Below are positions 1-10,896 of a DNA stretch of 64,000 nt, in pieces. Each line of letters opens with the position of its first letter. Position 1 is the first letter of the stretch. The stretch lies in the NCBI RefSeq assembly GCF_018446385.1, contig NC_056000.1:33827511-33891510 (forward strand), in the 5' to 3' direction. The DNA is from Zingiber officinale. Its lineage: Eukaryota > Streptophyta > Magnoliopsida > Zingiberales > Zingiberaceae. Both the position numbers and the translations under genes were made by a program. The notes beneath the pieces were generated by a model. That model was not told the origin of the DNA, searched no databases, and saw nothing but the letters and a program-made list of their open reading frames with translations.

Positions 1-2119
1 TAGAGTGTATTGAGTAGGACCATTTGAGGTTGTTTCTTTTATACTGACTTTATAAAGGAACAAATACCTCAGTTATTATGGAAGTGTGTGCTATTAATCC
101 TAATATAATAACAAGCACATATATTTAATATTTATTTCTTTAATTTATCAATGGGTGAGATTTAGTTCGATGAATTAATAAGCCCGATAAGTTGGGAAAT
201 GATATCACTTATAGTGTGTGTTGTTGATTATAGAAGGAAACTGTGCCCTAGTAATCTAGGTTGATAATGTCCCCAAGATGAGCTCATAAAGATTGTCATG
301 TTAAACCCTGCAGGTGGACTTAGTCCGACATGACGATAAGGTTGAGTGGTACTATTCTTGGATTAAGATATTAATTAAATGAGTTGTCAGTAACTCACTT
401 AATTAGTGGACATTCGACATATTAAACACAGGGAGACTAACACACTCATAATAAGAAGGAGCCCAAAAATGTAATTTGGAATTGGTGCGGTAGTTCAATA
501 ATAGTTCTCTAGTGGAATGAATTATTATTGATAAAATTAAGTTGTGTATTCGGGGCGAACACGGGATGCTTAATTTTATCGGGCGACCAAAACCAATTCC
601 TCCTCTCGGTCCCTATCGTAGCCTCTTATTTATAGAGTATTATATCCACCTATACCCACCTTCATACCCATGATAAGGGGGCCGACCAAGCTAGCTTGTG
701 GTTCAAGCTAGGGTCGGCCAAGCCTTGGTTCATGGGTGGCCGGCCCTAGCTTGAACCCAAGCTTAGGTGGCCGACCCCCATTAAATTTAAAAGAATTTTA
801 ATTTTAAAATTTTCTTATGTGGAAGATATAATTTATTGAAGAGAATTAAAATTAAAATATCTCTTCTACAAAAGATTAAGAAAAGAGATTAGATCTCTTT
901 CCTTATTTGTAGATAGGAAAGATATTTTATTTTTTCTCTTTGAAAATTATTCACATGTTGAAAAATTAAAATTATGGAAATTTCTTTTTATCAACCATGA
1001 TGGGATTTTAAAGGGAAATTTTATTTTTTAAAATTTCCGAAAATAAATAAGGAATTTTTAATTGTTGATTGAAAATTGTCTTGTTTGATCTCCATGAGGT
1101 GGCCGGCCATTACAAGTTTAATTGGAAAATTTTATTTCATTTTTCTCAATTAATTCATGTCAAGGAAAGTTAATAAAATTTTATTATAATTAAATTTCCT
1201 TATTTACCAAAGCTAAGGAATATAAAAGAGGGGGTTGGGGTGCCTTCATGAGGGACAACCTCTATTATTCTCTCCCTCTTTTCCTTGGTGTTGTGGCCGG
1301 CCATCCTCTCTCCCTCTCTTCCTCTTTGTGGTGGCCGAAATCTTCTCTTGCTTGGAGCTCTTGTGGTGGCCGGATACTACTTGGAGAAGAAGAAGAAGAA
1401 GGAGAGAAAGCTTTCATCCCTTGGAGTTTGGTTGGTGTTTTTTTTCTTCATCCTTGGTAAAGCTTTTGATTTGGCCGAACCTAGCAAGGAGAAGAAGAAG
1501 GTGCTTTGGTAGTCCTCATCTTGGAAGATCGTTGCCCACACAACGTCCGAGGTTAGAAGAGGAATATGGTAGAAGATCAAGAGGTCTTTTTAGAAGGTAT
1601 AACTAGTATTTTTCCTTTCCGCATCATACTAGTTATTTTTGGAAATAATACCAAATACAATAGGCATACGATTTTAGTGTTTCGAATTTGTTTTCGATGT
1701 AATGTTCTTTTGTTTTTCTTTTCCTTGTGATTTGATTGTTCTTTTCGTTTGACCTAAAGTTATTTTAGGAAATTAAATATTAGCTTTCCTTAAAAGGTTT
1801 TGTCTAGTCGGTGGTGGTTGCTCCCATATCCAAGAAGGTCATGTGCCTCGCCACGTCAGTACTGGGAACCAATTATGGAAATTAATATTTAATGGAATTA
1901 ATAACCTAGGTGATTTGGATCGAACGTGTTAAGTTCCGCAGGAGATCCAAGTCAAAACCTAAAAGAACAAATAGATTAAATTTGGATCAAACGTGTTAAG
2001 TTCCGCAGGCGATCCAAGTTTAATTTAAAAGAACACATGGTAGCTAGAAAAAAGGTTCAGACCTTTGTACAAAAATTTTGTACAGTGGAACCATTAGGTT
2101 TTCCGAGTAGCAACCAACA
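1..2119 (+). mobile_element. Copia-type long terminal repeat (3' LTR or solo LTR), left end outside the window
   Basis: A non-coding stretch over 2.1 kb long. It has a good TATA box (TATAAAAG, 1221-1228) about 900 bp before its right end, several GGCCGGCC palindromes (about 680-780, 1098, 1290, 1369), and two near-identical copies of a motif containing GTTAAGTTCCGCAGG (around 1930 and 1996). It ends with CAACCAACA at 2111-2119. At that point hAT transposase coding sequence begins abruptly, so this is an insertion boundary. No tRNA primer-binding site follows, so it is not a 5' LTR. It is either a 3' LTR whose body lies left of the window or a solo LTR. Assignment to Copia rests on general LTR style and is inferred. 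ORFs at 1235-1606 are not believed. Confidence 0.65.
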
Positions 2120-3229
2120 CTTGCCCCCTTAGATTTTCAGTTAACAGATTGTATTGGTTGAATACATTGAATATTTCTTTTTTCAAAGTTAATGCACTTG
2201 CATTTTCAACGTGAACAACTTCAAAAAATCGTTCTCTAATGAACCCATCCCGATCAACATATATTAAAATGATATCCATTTGTTCTTTACTTGACTCATC
2301 AATTGCTTCATCAACGAGGATACAAAACTTGGCTTCTCTAATTTCTGCACGAATTTTATCCCTCACAATATCAGCAATAATTTTCAAAATCTCTCTTTGA
2401 ATTTCTGGTGATGTTTACTTTGCATTTTTAGATGCTTTTTCCAAAGTATTACCAATTTCTGGATTCATTCTTTCCAACAAAGCTACCAATTCCAAATAAT
2501 TTCCACGGTTTTTAGAGGCAACTGATTCATCATGACCCCTAAAAGCACAACCTTGCATTGCAAGAAACTTTACACTTTCTATGGACACCTTTAAGAGTAA
2601 CCGATTTTGCTCAATTTGCTTAGAAGATTGTTTTTCTAATCTTCTATCAATATGTTGATCAAGATTTTTCAAATCTCCCCATTTTCGCATGGCAAAGCTA
2701 TGTCTTGAATTCCCATCTCCTTCATGTCTCTTGAATGGATAATTTTTACAATTAACTATTTTCCAATTTTTAAATCCCGTGACAGTGAATGTGTCAAATT
2801 GTGCTGAATTAGTGTCAAAAACATAGCAAGGGAAACAAAATGCACTTTGTTTCTCAATAGAAAATTCAAGCCAAGGATATTTTTGAAACCAAGAAGATTG
2901 GAATCTACGCTTTTGATCTTCACATTCAGTAAAAGGATAATCATATATAGGTTGAATTGGCCCTTTATCAATTTATGCTCTTCTTACCTCATCTTGAAGT
3001 TCAATGGGATGTTGTAAAATTGGGATGCGAATTCCAGAATCAGAAACATATTGCAAATTGTTACTCGAATTCGGAAGCGGTTCATCAAGAGTCTCATTTT
3101 CAAGTCTTGGTCTTTTAGTAGATGCTGATTCTGAAATACAAGGAGATATGTTATTTGGCCCATTTAAATCACTTGTTGATTCATCATTCTTCTTTTTGAA
3201 GAAATCAAAGATTTTTTTTATTCTTCATT
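2120..3229 (-). pseudogene. Decayed TTF-zinc-finger/DUF4371 hAT-type transposase, N-terminal third
   Basis: Read from an ATG near 3229, the protein starts with a low-complexity Lys/Phe/Asp-rich leader. It continues through the TTF-type zinc-finger region (about 2700-2960, with the motif SAFCFPCYVF) into DUF4371 sequence (2094-2690, with GCAFRGHDES and CILVDEAID). These are hallmarks of ZMYM1/TTF-like plant hAT transposases. Damage is visible: a one-base slip in the A-run just after the start, and two in-frame TAA stops near 2966 and 2400, each at a position where the family normally has Tyr. The reading ends at LRGQ, where the Copia LTR is inserted. Full-length relatives are about 700-800 residues and this has roughly the first 365. 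Not functional. Confidence 0.75.
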
Positions 3230-4056
3230 GTAATATTTCACTTGTAATCAAAATAAATTTTATAAGTCTAAATTATTTAAGCTAATTCAATTCAAATTGC
3301 AAATTCTTTACTTTTTTTTAACCTATAATATAAGTTCAATTAAAAAGAATCAGCACAATTATAAATATAAAATAACAAGAAAAATCATTTTTCAAAAATA
3401 ATTTTTTAAAAAATACACTTCGAACATGTGGGAAGCTAACAAATGAAACAAATTTGTCTACATTTTCAAATATGAAGATAAAAATTTCAACCGTACACAA
3501 CATTTTCAAATTTCAACCCTAAAAATTTTCACAAATTTATCTTCTTTGAACAAATATAAACTAGATACTAAGTTCAATATTTACATTTTCAATCCTAAAT
3601 ATTAGAAATCTTAAAATCCCCAGTATTCAATTTCAACCCTAGAAAATAAAAAACTTAATATATTCACATAATATAAAAATGAACGTAATCTATATACTAT
3701 GTAATTGATTATACTATTATATATAAATAAAATCGAAACACAAACATAAGAGAATTTTAGTTTCTTCAAATTTTTCCAAGCCACCACTTTTTTGTCTATG
3801 TGCCAAGCCGCCACTTCTTTGTGAATGATTTAGGGTTTAGTAACTTTAGTCGGTGGCTTTAATACTTTATCAAATAATGATTTAATAATCAACTATTAAT
3901 AACCTAGGCCTTGAATTGGGCTTTAAAAATGATTTGAGTTTGATTTAATAATTACCTCTAAATGAACTGGGCTTTAAATATATATACCTAGGCTTAAAAT
4001 TTTAAAATTTCTGCTGGGCTTGTGCCCAGCTTTGCCCATATTATTCTCTGTCCCTG
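2120..4056 (-). mobile_element. hAT transposon fragment (5' part)
   Basis: The right boundary reads ...TCTGTCCCTG at 4047-4056, so on the minus strand the element begins CAGGGACAGA. This is the CAGGG-type terminus common in plant hAT elements. Directly outside is GATGAATG, a possible 8-bp target duplication; its partner would lie beyond the retrotransposon on the left, so this cannot be checked. The same GATGAATG-containing sequence occurs uninterrupted in a second copy of the flanking repeat near 9405, which supports 4056/4057 as the insertion point. 3230-4056 is AT-rich leader without coding capacity. The left side is cut by the LTR at 2119. Confidence 0.55.
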
Positions 4057-4385
4057 GATGAATGAAATAAAGCTAGAGACATGCGAAGAAAATGAGAAAG
4101 GAATTTTATTTTTTTTCTACATGTTTATTTATCTTGATTGAAAAAGATAGATATATAAATTTTTATAACTAACAAAGAATACATACGTCATTTTTTGAAT
4201 ATATTTTTCTGAATGAAAATGGTATATACTTCATTTTTTTTTTCATTCATTGCTTTCCATCTGATTTTATGATAATCGATTTTGACTCTAAAATTATCTA
4301 CCGATAGATTATGTTTCTTTTAAACGCCGAAAATTTTTCTTTAATTTTACTTTTTACTCTCCCAAATAAATAAAGCATTAGAGAA
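4057..4385. repeat. Dispersed non-coding repeat, copy 1
   Basis: Closely resembles 9378-9830 through landmarks such as GAATGAAATAAA, TTGCTTTCC, GATCGATTTT and CCCAAATAAATA. Copy 1 is interrupted at its left end by the hAT element. There is no coding sequence. It may be a non-autonomous transposon, but I could not establish a convincing terminal inverted repeat. Confidence 0.5.
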
Positions 4386-5855
4386 TTTCTATGTTATCAC
4401 GTCCATACCATATCAAAATAAAAAAATTTACACATCTTTTTACTATTAAAAAAATCTCTCAACAACATAGATCCTATATTTTTTATTATATATATTTATC
4501 ATATTTTATTTATATTATATTATATATAATTAAATTTTTATCAAATTTAAATTTAGAAATTATTAATATGAAATAACATTAATAATTTTCTCATATCTTA
4601 ATTTTTTAATATTTTTATTTTTTAAACCAGAATAAAAAAAACATTTAACAATAAAGAAAGGATGCTTTTTCAAAAAACAAAAACGAAGGGCTCCTTCATT
4701 ACATCCACGTCCCAACTCATGGGAGTTCTCAAAACTCTAATTCTTCTTTTAATAAGCCGCATCTTTTGACACTTCAAAAATTAAATTAATACGGCTGTAA
4801 TTATGTGGTTGTTGTCGCTGTAAGGAGCACCAAAATCTCTAAGATCGGAAAAAAAAATCAATGATATACCTTATGTAAGTATACTAAATCATATTGAGTT
4901 AATAATATATTAAAAATTTTAATGTGATATTAAAATTTTCAATATCAATGTCGAAATTTTCAATATATGGTACTAATATTGAAATTTTGATTATAAATGG
5001 TACGAAGTTTATATCATATTAAATATTTGGTATATCGAAATTTTAATAACATAATTTATTTATATACCAAATTTGTTGATACAGTATGCAATTTTAGATT
5101 TAATATACCGTACAAATCATCCCTACCAACTATGCCACAACTTGACATTGGACCATGACGATGTTGAGCTAAGTCCGACGAGAGTGTGTCATTGATGAGT
5201 TTTCGACGCAGACCACTCTCGAGGAGAAGAAGCACACTGGGCTCAAAGAGATAATGGAGGAAGCATTGGTTCTTTTAGCTCCTTCTCGTCTCCCCCTTCC
5301 TCTACCTTTTTCATCTCAGTATTTACATTTGATGATTTCAATATCTATTAAAACAAACACTTACACTGATACCAAATATGTTGATCCGACTTCTACTCAA
5401 TGAATCATAATGTTTAGATAATGTTCACAGAATATATATTTATCGGAAAACAACATCACAATAATACATGACTTTAAGTCATCAAAAAAACACACTAACA
5501 ACAAAACATAATCAATCTTCGAAACTAAACTCATGAAATTTATAATAAAAAAAATTCTATTTTTGACACAAAAGATGAGAACCAGAAAATTAAAAGTTTA
5601 CACTAAGCATGTTTTTTATAATTGTTAAATATAAGTCTAAATATTTTAATATTATGGATAAATCATCAAAAAATTATTTAAAATTTTTAAAGCTTTTATA
5701 AATCACATTCTAAGTCAACTAGCCCATCTTCTAAGGTCTCTCCCTCTCACATTTGCAATCAACACTATCTCCATTGATGCAAACTCCAACCTTTAAGGTT
5801 GTTAATATGTCTGAAATTAAAAAAATAATTATGGTAAAAGATGAATACGTTCGTC
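4386..5855. other. AT-rich intergenic DNA
   Basis: No gene recognised. 4870-5100 contains internally repetitive AT-rich sequence with recurrent GAAATTTT/AAAATTTC words, perhaps the remains of a small inverted-repeat element. The rest shows nothing I can support. Confidence 0.4.
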
Positions 5856-6030
5856 CTTAGCGTCCCGCCGATTCGTCTCAGGGCCAACACAGAGGAGGTA
5901 AATCACGGACAACTATTAGTCTTTGGAATAGTGACGATTAGCACATAAGGAAGGTATTTATCTCGACTTTGCCGAGATTCAAACCTCAGATTTCATTGTG
6001 AAATCAAAAAATAATGATACACTGGGCAGG
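5856..6030 (-). mobile_element. Possible tRNA-derived SINE
   Basis: On the minus strand, 5985-5974 reads GGTTTGAATCTC, close to the RNA polymerase III box B consensus (GGTTCGANNCC). Downstream comes GTGATTTACCTCCTC, also found (as GTGATTTACTCCCTC) in the better-supported SINE at 33052-33278. No target duplications were found, so the limits are approximate. Confidence 0.35.
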
Positions 6031-6846
6031 GGATTTCAATGTTAATCATGAAAATATTTTGAGCTAGGAGCGGAGGACGATCTTGTGTGTAAAAAAAAGA
6101 ACATAGAAACATTCCGATGCCCAAATCAAATAAGTGGTCGAAAGAAAATAAAATTCAACAAGCAGTAAAAATGAACAATGAGTTCTAAGTGCGTAATATT
6201 GTATATCTATATTTTTAGGAGAAGACCTTTTATATAATATTAAGGAATGATACCTGATTGAGGACTTAACTTCTACTCTGCCAAAAAATATGATCGGACC
6301 GTACACCTAACATATCCGATTAGACTAAGAAGATTCAACTAGACCACTCGACTAGTCCGATAGGTTAAACCACTCGACTAGTCCAATCAATTAGACCACT
6401 CAATCGAGACATATGACCGTGTTAGTGTTAGCCGTAAGTGTTAACTCCTCCTTGACTTTGACAGTCCTATCAATCATAACTCCAATTTTGGAGGCTATTG
6501 GCCGTATCAGATGATGTCAACCCTTACCAAAGCAAGCAGCGATCCAGCAAGCAAAACTCAATCTAGCAAAGTAAAAAAAGGACAAAGCAAGCTAATATCA
6601 ATCAAGCAAAGACCGAGCCAATCATCCCCACCTTCAGTGACACCACCTCAATAATCAAGGACAACAAGCACAAGTACAATCAAACAAAGCAAGATCAAGT
6701 AGGCATAGCTCAATAATGCAAAGAAAGAGGATGACGCAGGCTAAGATAGAGCAAGCGACGCTCGACTGACTAAGAGGCTCCCAAATGTCAAACAGTTTGC
6801 AGAACTGAGGAATAGCTTTTGTTTGCCTGTCAATTGTTAACATTCA
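6031..6846. other. Intergenic region with a short degenerate tandem repeat
   Basis: 6337-6410 contains about three copies of a 28-bp unit built around ACCACTCGACTAGTCC. Nothing else is recognised, and the small ORFs look random. Confidence 0.35.
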
Positions 6847-8585
6847 TCACTTCCGCTTGTGGGTCTTCCATTGCTTCAGGATGTACTGTATTCCATCCTG
6901 TAGCATAGCCTTTTTGTCCTCTTTGAAGTTCCACAGCTCAGGAACAGGATATCTGCCGCTTGGATTATACTCATTCATCTCAAGCAAAGCTGTAGTTACA
7001 ACTTTGAAAGATCTTCCTTTAGAGCTTGTAATTTTTCATCATCTACTTGTATAATTTCCCGTAATCAAGCATCACCATCAATCACACCATGAGATAGTGT
7101 TACAATACCTTATCTAACCAGGAATTGAATTTGAAAACTCAAAGTTGTGTTGTGCTTTTGCCTCTTATTACCGACCAATACCTACCTCTCAAGTACCAAA
7201 TCATGCAATTATTTCATACCTTAGACTTCCCTTCAGTCATAATAACTGTAAACGGATGCCAGCTTGACTGCTGCAATTCCTCCTGCCAATGTGAGCAGTA
7301 TAATGCAGAGCGGGACTCGGCTTCATCTTTTCCGAATTTCTGCTTGCATGTAGGTAAGAATTGTTTCACCTCAAGTTCACCCATCCTCTTGACGTCAATT
7401 GTGGCATGCACTGTACCCATGTCTTTCAGACCCTACACAATAGCATTAGATTTGTGAATTAAGTTCTTCAATCAGGAAACGCAATGTGGAAAGATGAAAG
7501 GCATACATTAATCAGCTCTTTCCGAGCATGTTGAAGTTCATCATTACTCTGGCGCTCTTTGACAATGAGAGCCTGGTTCAGATCCTCCAACCCTTCTATT
7601 TCTTCCATTTTTTTCTCAGTTGCTCTGTCATCTCATCAATTTTTTTCTTCATTGCCGCAACTTCCTCTCCTTTCATATGCTTCATAATTTTAAGCTGCCC
7701 CTGCATTTGTTGTATTTCTAGTAAAGTGAATGTATAACATCTTATAAAATCCGACAAAAAATCACAATTATTTGGACTCTACCACATGGATAATCTCTCA
7801 CCGTTGAGCAATGTCTAAGGGTCATATAATATTATTACAGTATTATTAATATTTCTTCTAATTATATTTGTGTTCTCTCCCATATGAACCCCGCACTTAA
7901 ATCCTAATTCTCAAAATTTTCATCTCTGCTACACTAGTTTGAGTACGTATTCCTTCTCAACCAGCACACACTCAAGCACCCCAAAATGTTATAGCATCGT
8001 AAATGAAGTGACAAGCTGTTGCACCAAAGAAACATATCATAAAGATATAAATGTGCCTTATTGAAGTAGAAAAATTTAAATCGCAGGATGTCGCGCCAAA
8101 AAATAACATAAAGACACTACAACAAGATATTGGGCCAGACTAACAAAAAATTCCCTAATAGTAAAACAAAGTAAAACTCAGGAAACCCATAAAAGGAGGA
8201 AAGGAACTTTAGCATCAAGTTTCCTTTTGTCAGTATCAATTATTCTCAGCAATTAGCCTATCAAGTTGTTTGCGTTTAGCTTCAAAAAAATATGGAACCG
8301 TCATATCAGTGGCCCCCTAGAGCCGGTTCCACAAATATGGAGGGAGGTAAATACAGATACATAGATGGAAAATGCATGGCGGAGACGTTAACCCCAGGCA
8401 ATGATATCCCGGGGATCGACCCCTGGACCTTTCAACCACAGAACCATGCACTCCCCATCTGTGCTACACCCTGGGGACTGTTTGCGTTTAACTTCAAGTT
8501 CTTGCCTTTGGGAGTCCAACTCTGATCGTAACTTTTCATTCTCCATAATTATCTTACACGAATGATTACAAGCAAGTTGATGCAT
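6847..8585 (-). pseudogene. Decayed 3' half of an IDN2/FDM-like gene (coiled coil plus XH domain)
   Basis: Several exons of a FACTOR OF DNA METHYLATION / IDN2-type protein read on the minus strand. The intact family acts in RNA-directed DNA methylation through an XS domain, a coiled coil and a C-terminal XH domain. Seen here: a coiled-coil exon (8585 to about 8205, with ENEKLRSELDSQRQELE), a coiled-coil exon (about 7719-7508, with KERQSNDELQ), an XH exon (7432-7220, with MGTVHATIDVKRMGEL) and the last XH exon (about 7053-6847, with [17 protein letters not shown] and a double stop). Damage: a SINE inside the first exon, a frameshift just after it, a frameshift in an A7 run near 7608, a lost AG acceptor before the last exon (GG in its place), and a frame-breaking deletion near 7010. 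The zf-XS/XS half is absent. Not expected to make protein. Confidence 0.8.
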
Positions 8586-8697
8586 CTTTTTAATTACAAC
8601 AAGATATTGGGCCAGAATGAAAAAAAAAAATCCATAATAGTAAAACAAAGAAAAACGGAGGAAACCCAAAAAAGGGTAAAAGGAATTTTAGCACCTT
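8115..8697. repeat. Local direct duplication flanking the FDM-like exon
   Basis: 8115-8215 and 8590-8697 are copies of the same roughly 100-bp intronic sequence; both contain ACAAGATATTGGGCCAGA, CAAAG and GGAAACCC. They bracket the exon that carries the SINE. A local duplication during decay of the gene is the simplest reading. Confidence 0.6.
8286..8478 (-). mobile_element. tRNA-derived SINE inserted in the FDM-like exon
   Basis: 193 bp flanked by 19-bp direct repeats differing at one base (8267-8285 and 8479-8497, tgtttgcgtttaRcttcaa). Read on the minus strand it has a box A-like TAGCACAGATGG, a box B-like GGTCGATCCCC, a body, and a 3' end with GGCTCTAGGGGGCC and ATATTTTTTT. A sister copy lies at 38756-38939 on the plus strand. 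The coding sequence resumes in frame on both sides of the duplication, so the insertion point inside the exon is clear. Confidence 0.85.
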
Positions 8698-9377
8698 TAA
8701 CAAAGGTCAAGCCAGTTAAGACCAGAGGTCAACCCAGTTTAGGTAGGATAGCATGGCAAGATGTCACCAAGAGGCCAAGCCAGTTAAGGCCAGTTCAGGC
8801 TAGAGATCAAGCCAATTCAGGTCAGATAGTAGAAGCAGGCGTGAGATCAGATTTGAAGGCAGGAGCGCAGCTCCAATACTGGTCGCAACCTCCCTACCAC
8901 AGCACCCTACGGGAGGTTTTCTACAGCCTTGGAGGAGAGCATTTTATGAGTATATAATATGTGATTAAGTGTCACTTGTATCGGCCAATGCAGATGCTTC
9001 GGTTCAAGTAAGTTTCTGACTATAGCAATATAACATTGACAAGGCTTATCCCACTTTCCTTGTATATATTATAGTAATCGAAACTCAAACATAAAGAATT
9101 AAAAATAAACAATACGAATATAACTTTGAGCATTATTTAATTAATTAGCATTAGAAGCATGTAGGCAATAAAAATTGATGGTTGAATAACAAATGATTAA
9201 GGTTGTACTCACTCATCTGCCAAATGAGCACTATTTTAGGTTGAATAGCATTGCATGCCACCTAACATCCACAAGCATGTGGGAAAGAGTGTTCACTAGT
9301 ATTTCTGCGACTATGACATGGTAGTATTCATACTAATAAGTTCAGATAGTTCCTAAAATCCATAGGCTTTTAAATTT
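8698..9377. other. Intergenic DNA with degenerate short repeats
   Basis: 8700-8850 contains irregular repeats of the words AAGCCAGTTAAGRCCAG and CAGGTCAGATAG. No coding region is believed; the ORF at 8562-8957 is composed of these repeats. 8990-9377 shows nothing recognisable. Confidence 0.35.
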
Positions 9378-9830
9378 AATGCTCCGTTTACATGAAGGAG
9401 TGGATGATGAATGAATGAATGAATGAATGAATGAAATAAATCTATGAGCATGGGAAGAGAATAGAAAGGGAAAGAAATTTTGATTTTGAAAGGTGAATAC
9501 ATGTGGTGTAATTTTTATCACTTAAAATAAGTACATGTGATATTTTTTGAGTATATGATGTAATTTTATGAGTTAAAAAGGGTACATGCGTTATTTTTTT
9601 ATATACGGTCTAATTTTGTGAATAAACAAGGGTACATGTGTCATTTTTTCCATTTGTTGCTTTCCGTCCGATTTTGAGATGATCGATTTTAGCTCTAAAA
9701 TCATCCATAGATTGTGTTTCTCTTTTTTCTTAAAATTTTAATGATGTAAACGATGAAAACTTTTTCACTACGCAAACTTTCTCTTAGTTTTGCTTTCCGC
9801 TTTCCCAAATAAATATAGCATAAAGGGGTA
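9378..9830. repeat. Dispersed non-coding repeat, copy 2, with (GAAT)n
   Basis: Full-length counterpart of 4057-4385. It begins near AATGCTCCGTTTACATG, includes a (GAAT)n microsatellite at about 9407-9433, and ends near AAATAAATATAGCAT. It has no coding content. Confidence 0.5.
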
Positions 9831-9849
9831 TACAACAGATGGATATTGA

Positions 9850-10738
9850 TGTGGTGATGATGAGGGGCCCCATCCTACGGAGGATAGCGGTCAGCCGGTC
9901 ACGGTGGAGGTCAAAATCAAGACGGTCAACGCGCAGGTAGCATCTGTCGGTTGGGCGAGCACGCTCTACCGGGGGGAGAAGATCCTGGTCTGATCCCGCC
10001 TTCGACATGGGGAGTTGTCAAACAACCGACGCTCAAACGACCATCTCAGCATTGGCAGAGCGGAATTTCGATCAAACGGCTACCCCGCTCAGCCAGGCAG
10101 CAGGGCTCGACGTTGATAGAGCGAAACTTCGACCGAGCGGACAAGACGCACGAATAGTGGAGTTACAGCCGGACAGACGAGATGCACATCCAGCGGAGTT
10201 ACGCCCGAGCGAATGCGATACAAGGGCAGCGAAATTCCGGCCGAGCGGCCAACCGCTCGGCCTAGCAGTACACTCCCTCTGATATCCATCGACATCCTTT
10301 TGGGAGTTGGTGTCATCGACACTGGACATGGACAACCAGAAGATCGTACGGCGGAAGCTTCCATTGTCACTTCAGAGATATGCTCGGTCTGTTAAGGTAC
10401 TGTGTCAGAGACACTTTACTAATAAGCCTTTTCAGGAAAACTTTTGGAAGTGTGCACGCGCGCTACAAAAGCTCTATATAAAAGGGGATCCAAGCATCGG
10501 TGGAGGTACGTAATACGCGATAGACACTGTTCTCATTACTATTCATTCTTGTTGCTCCGTCTTCTCCTTCATCGTCGGTGATTGACTTGAGCGTCGGCGG
10601 ACCGACGCGGGGACCCCTTTCCTGGTTCGGTATTGATGTAATCTATATCGCAGGTCCAAACGGAGTCTACAGATGATCAACGAGAACACCACATCCTTAA
10701 TTTTTCATCTCATCGACTTTCGAATAGAATTAAATACA
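9850..10738 (+). repeat. Solo LTR of a Tat-type gypsy family (plus orientation)
   Basis: Homologous to 35478-36526 and to the truncated LTR at 57400-57863. It starts TGTGGTGATGATGAGGGG, ends near TTAAATACA, and has a TATA box in CTCTATATAAAAGGGG near 10470-10485. GCCGAGCGG-rich subrepeats occupy 10060-10265. No PBS, PPT or internal region adjoins either side, so it is a solo LTR. I found no matching 5-bp target duplication, so exact ends are approximate. It lies within the remains of the SelT/SelH-like gene. Confidence 0.65.
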
Positions 10739-10799
10739 ACGACAATATTTTCAACACAAATCATTAGATATGCAATTCTCTGAAGCAAGAGTAACTTAC

Positions 10800-10896
10800 T
10801 TTATCTGGGTTGATTGAAACATCAATTCCAGGAACAGCATTTTCCAGTCCTTCCTTCACTTGTATAGCCCTTGTCTTGAAAGAATTGCATTGCTTG
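10800..10896 (-). pseudogene. Orphan exon of a SelT/SelW/SelH-family (selenoprotein H-like) protein
   Basis: The exon encodes KQCNSFKTRAIQVKEGLEN and then VPGIDVSINPDK, matching the thioredoxin-like SelH/Rdx-type domain of plant proteins in which a CxxC-type motif precedes KTRA. The acceptor (TTTTTCCAG) and donor (AAAGTAAGT) are both canonical. I found no upstream exon (N-terminus) or downstream exon (PRRGCFEIRE-like region) nearby. A gypsy LTR (9850-10738) lies immediately on the downstream side. Best read as a gene fragment; a live gene with very long introns is possible but not supported. Confidence 0.6.

Noticed and set aside
1235..1606. Arg/Glu-rich ORFs in the first LTR
   Set aside because: They lie downstream of the LTR TATA box in a (GAAGAA)-rich leader, are short, overlap in several frames and resemble no family.
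7125..7457. 110-residue plus-strand ORF
   Set aside because: It is antisense to the XH-domain exons, whose protein match is clear.
8562..8957. 131-residue ORF with repeated Lys/Pro/Gln words
   Set aside because: Made of degenerate DNA repeats and intron sequence of the FDM-like pseudogene.
9378..9830. Tourist/PIF-type MITE
   Set aside because: The ends show only a few matching inverted bases and no convincing TTA/TAA target duplication.
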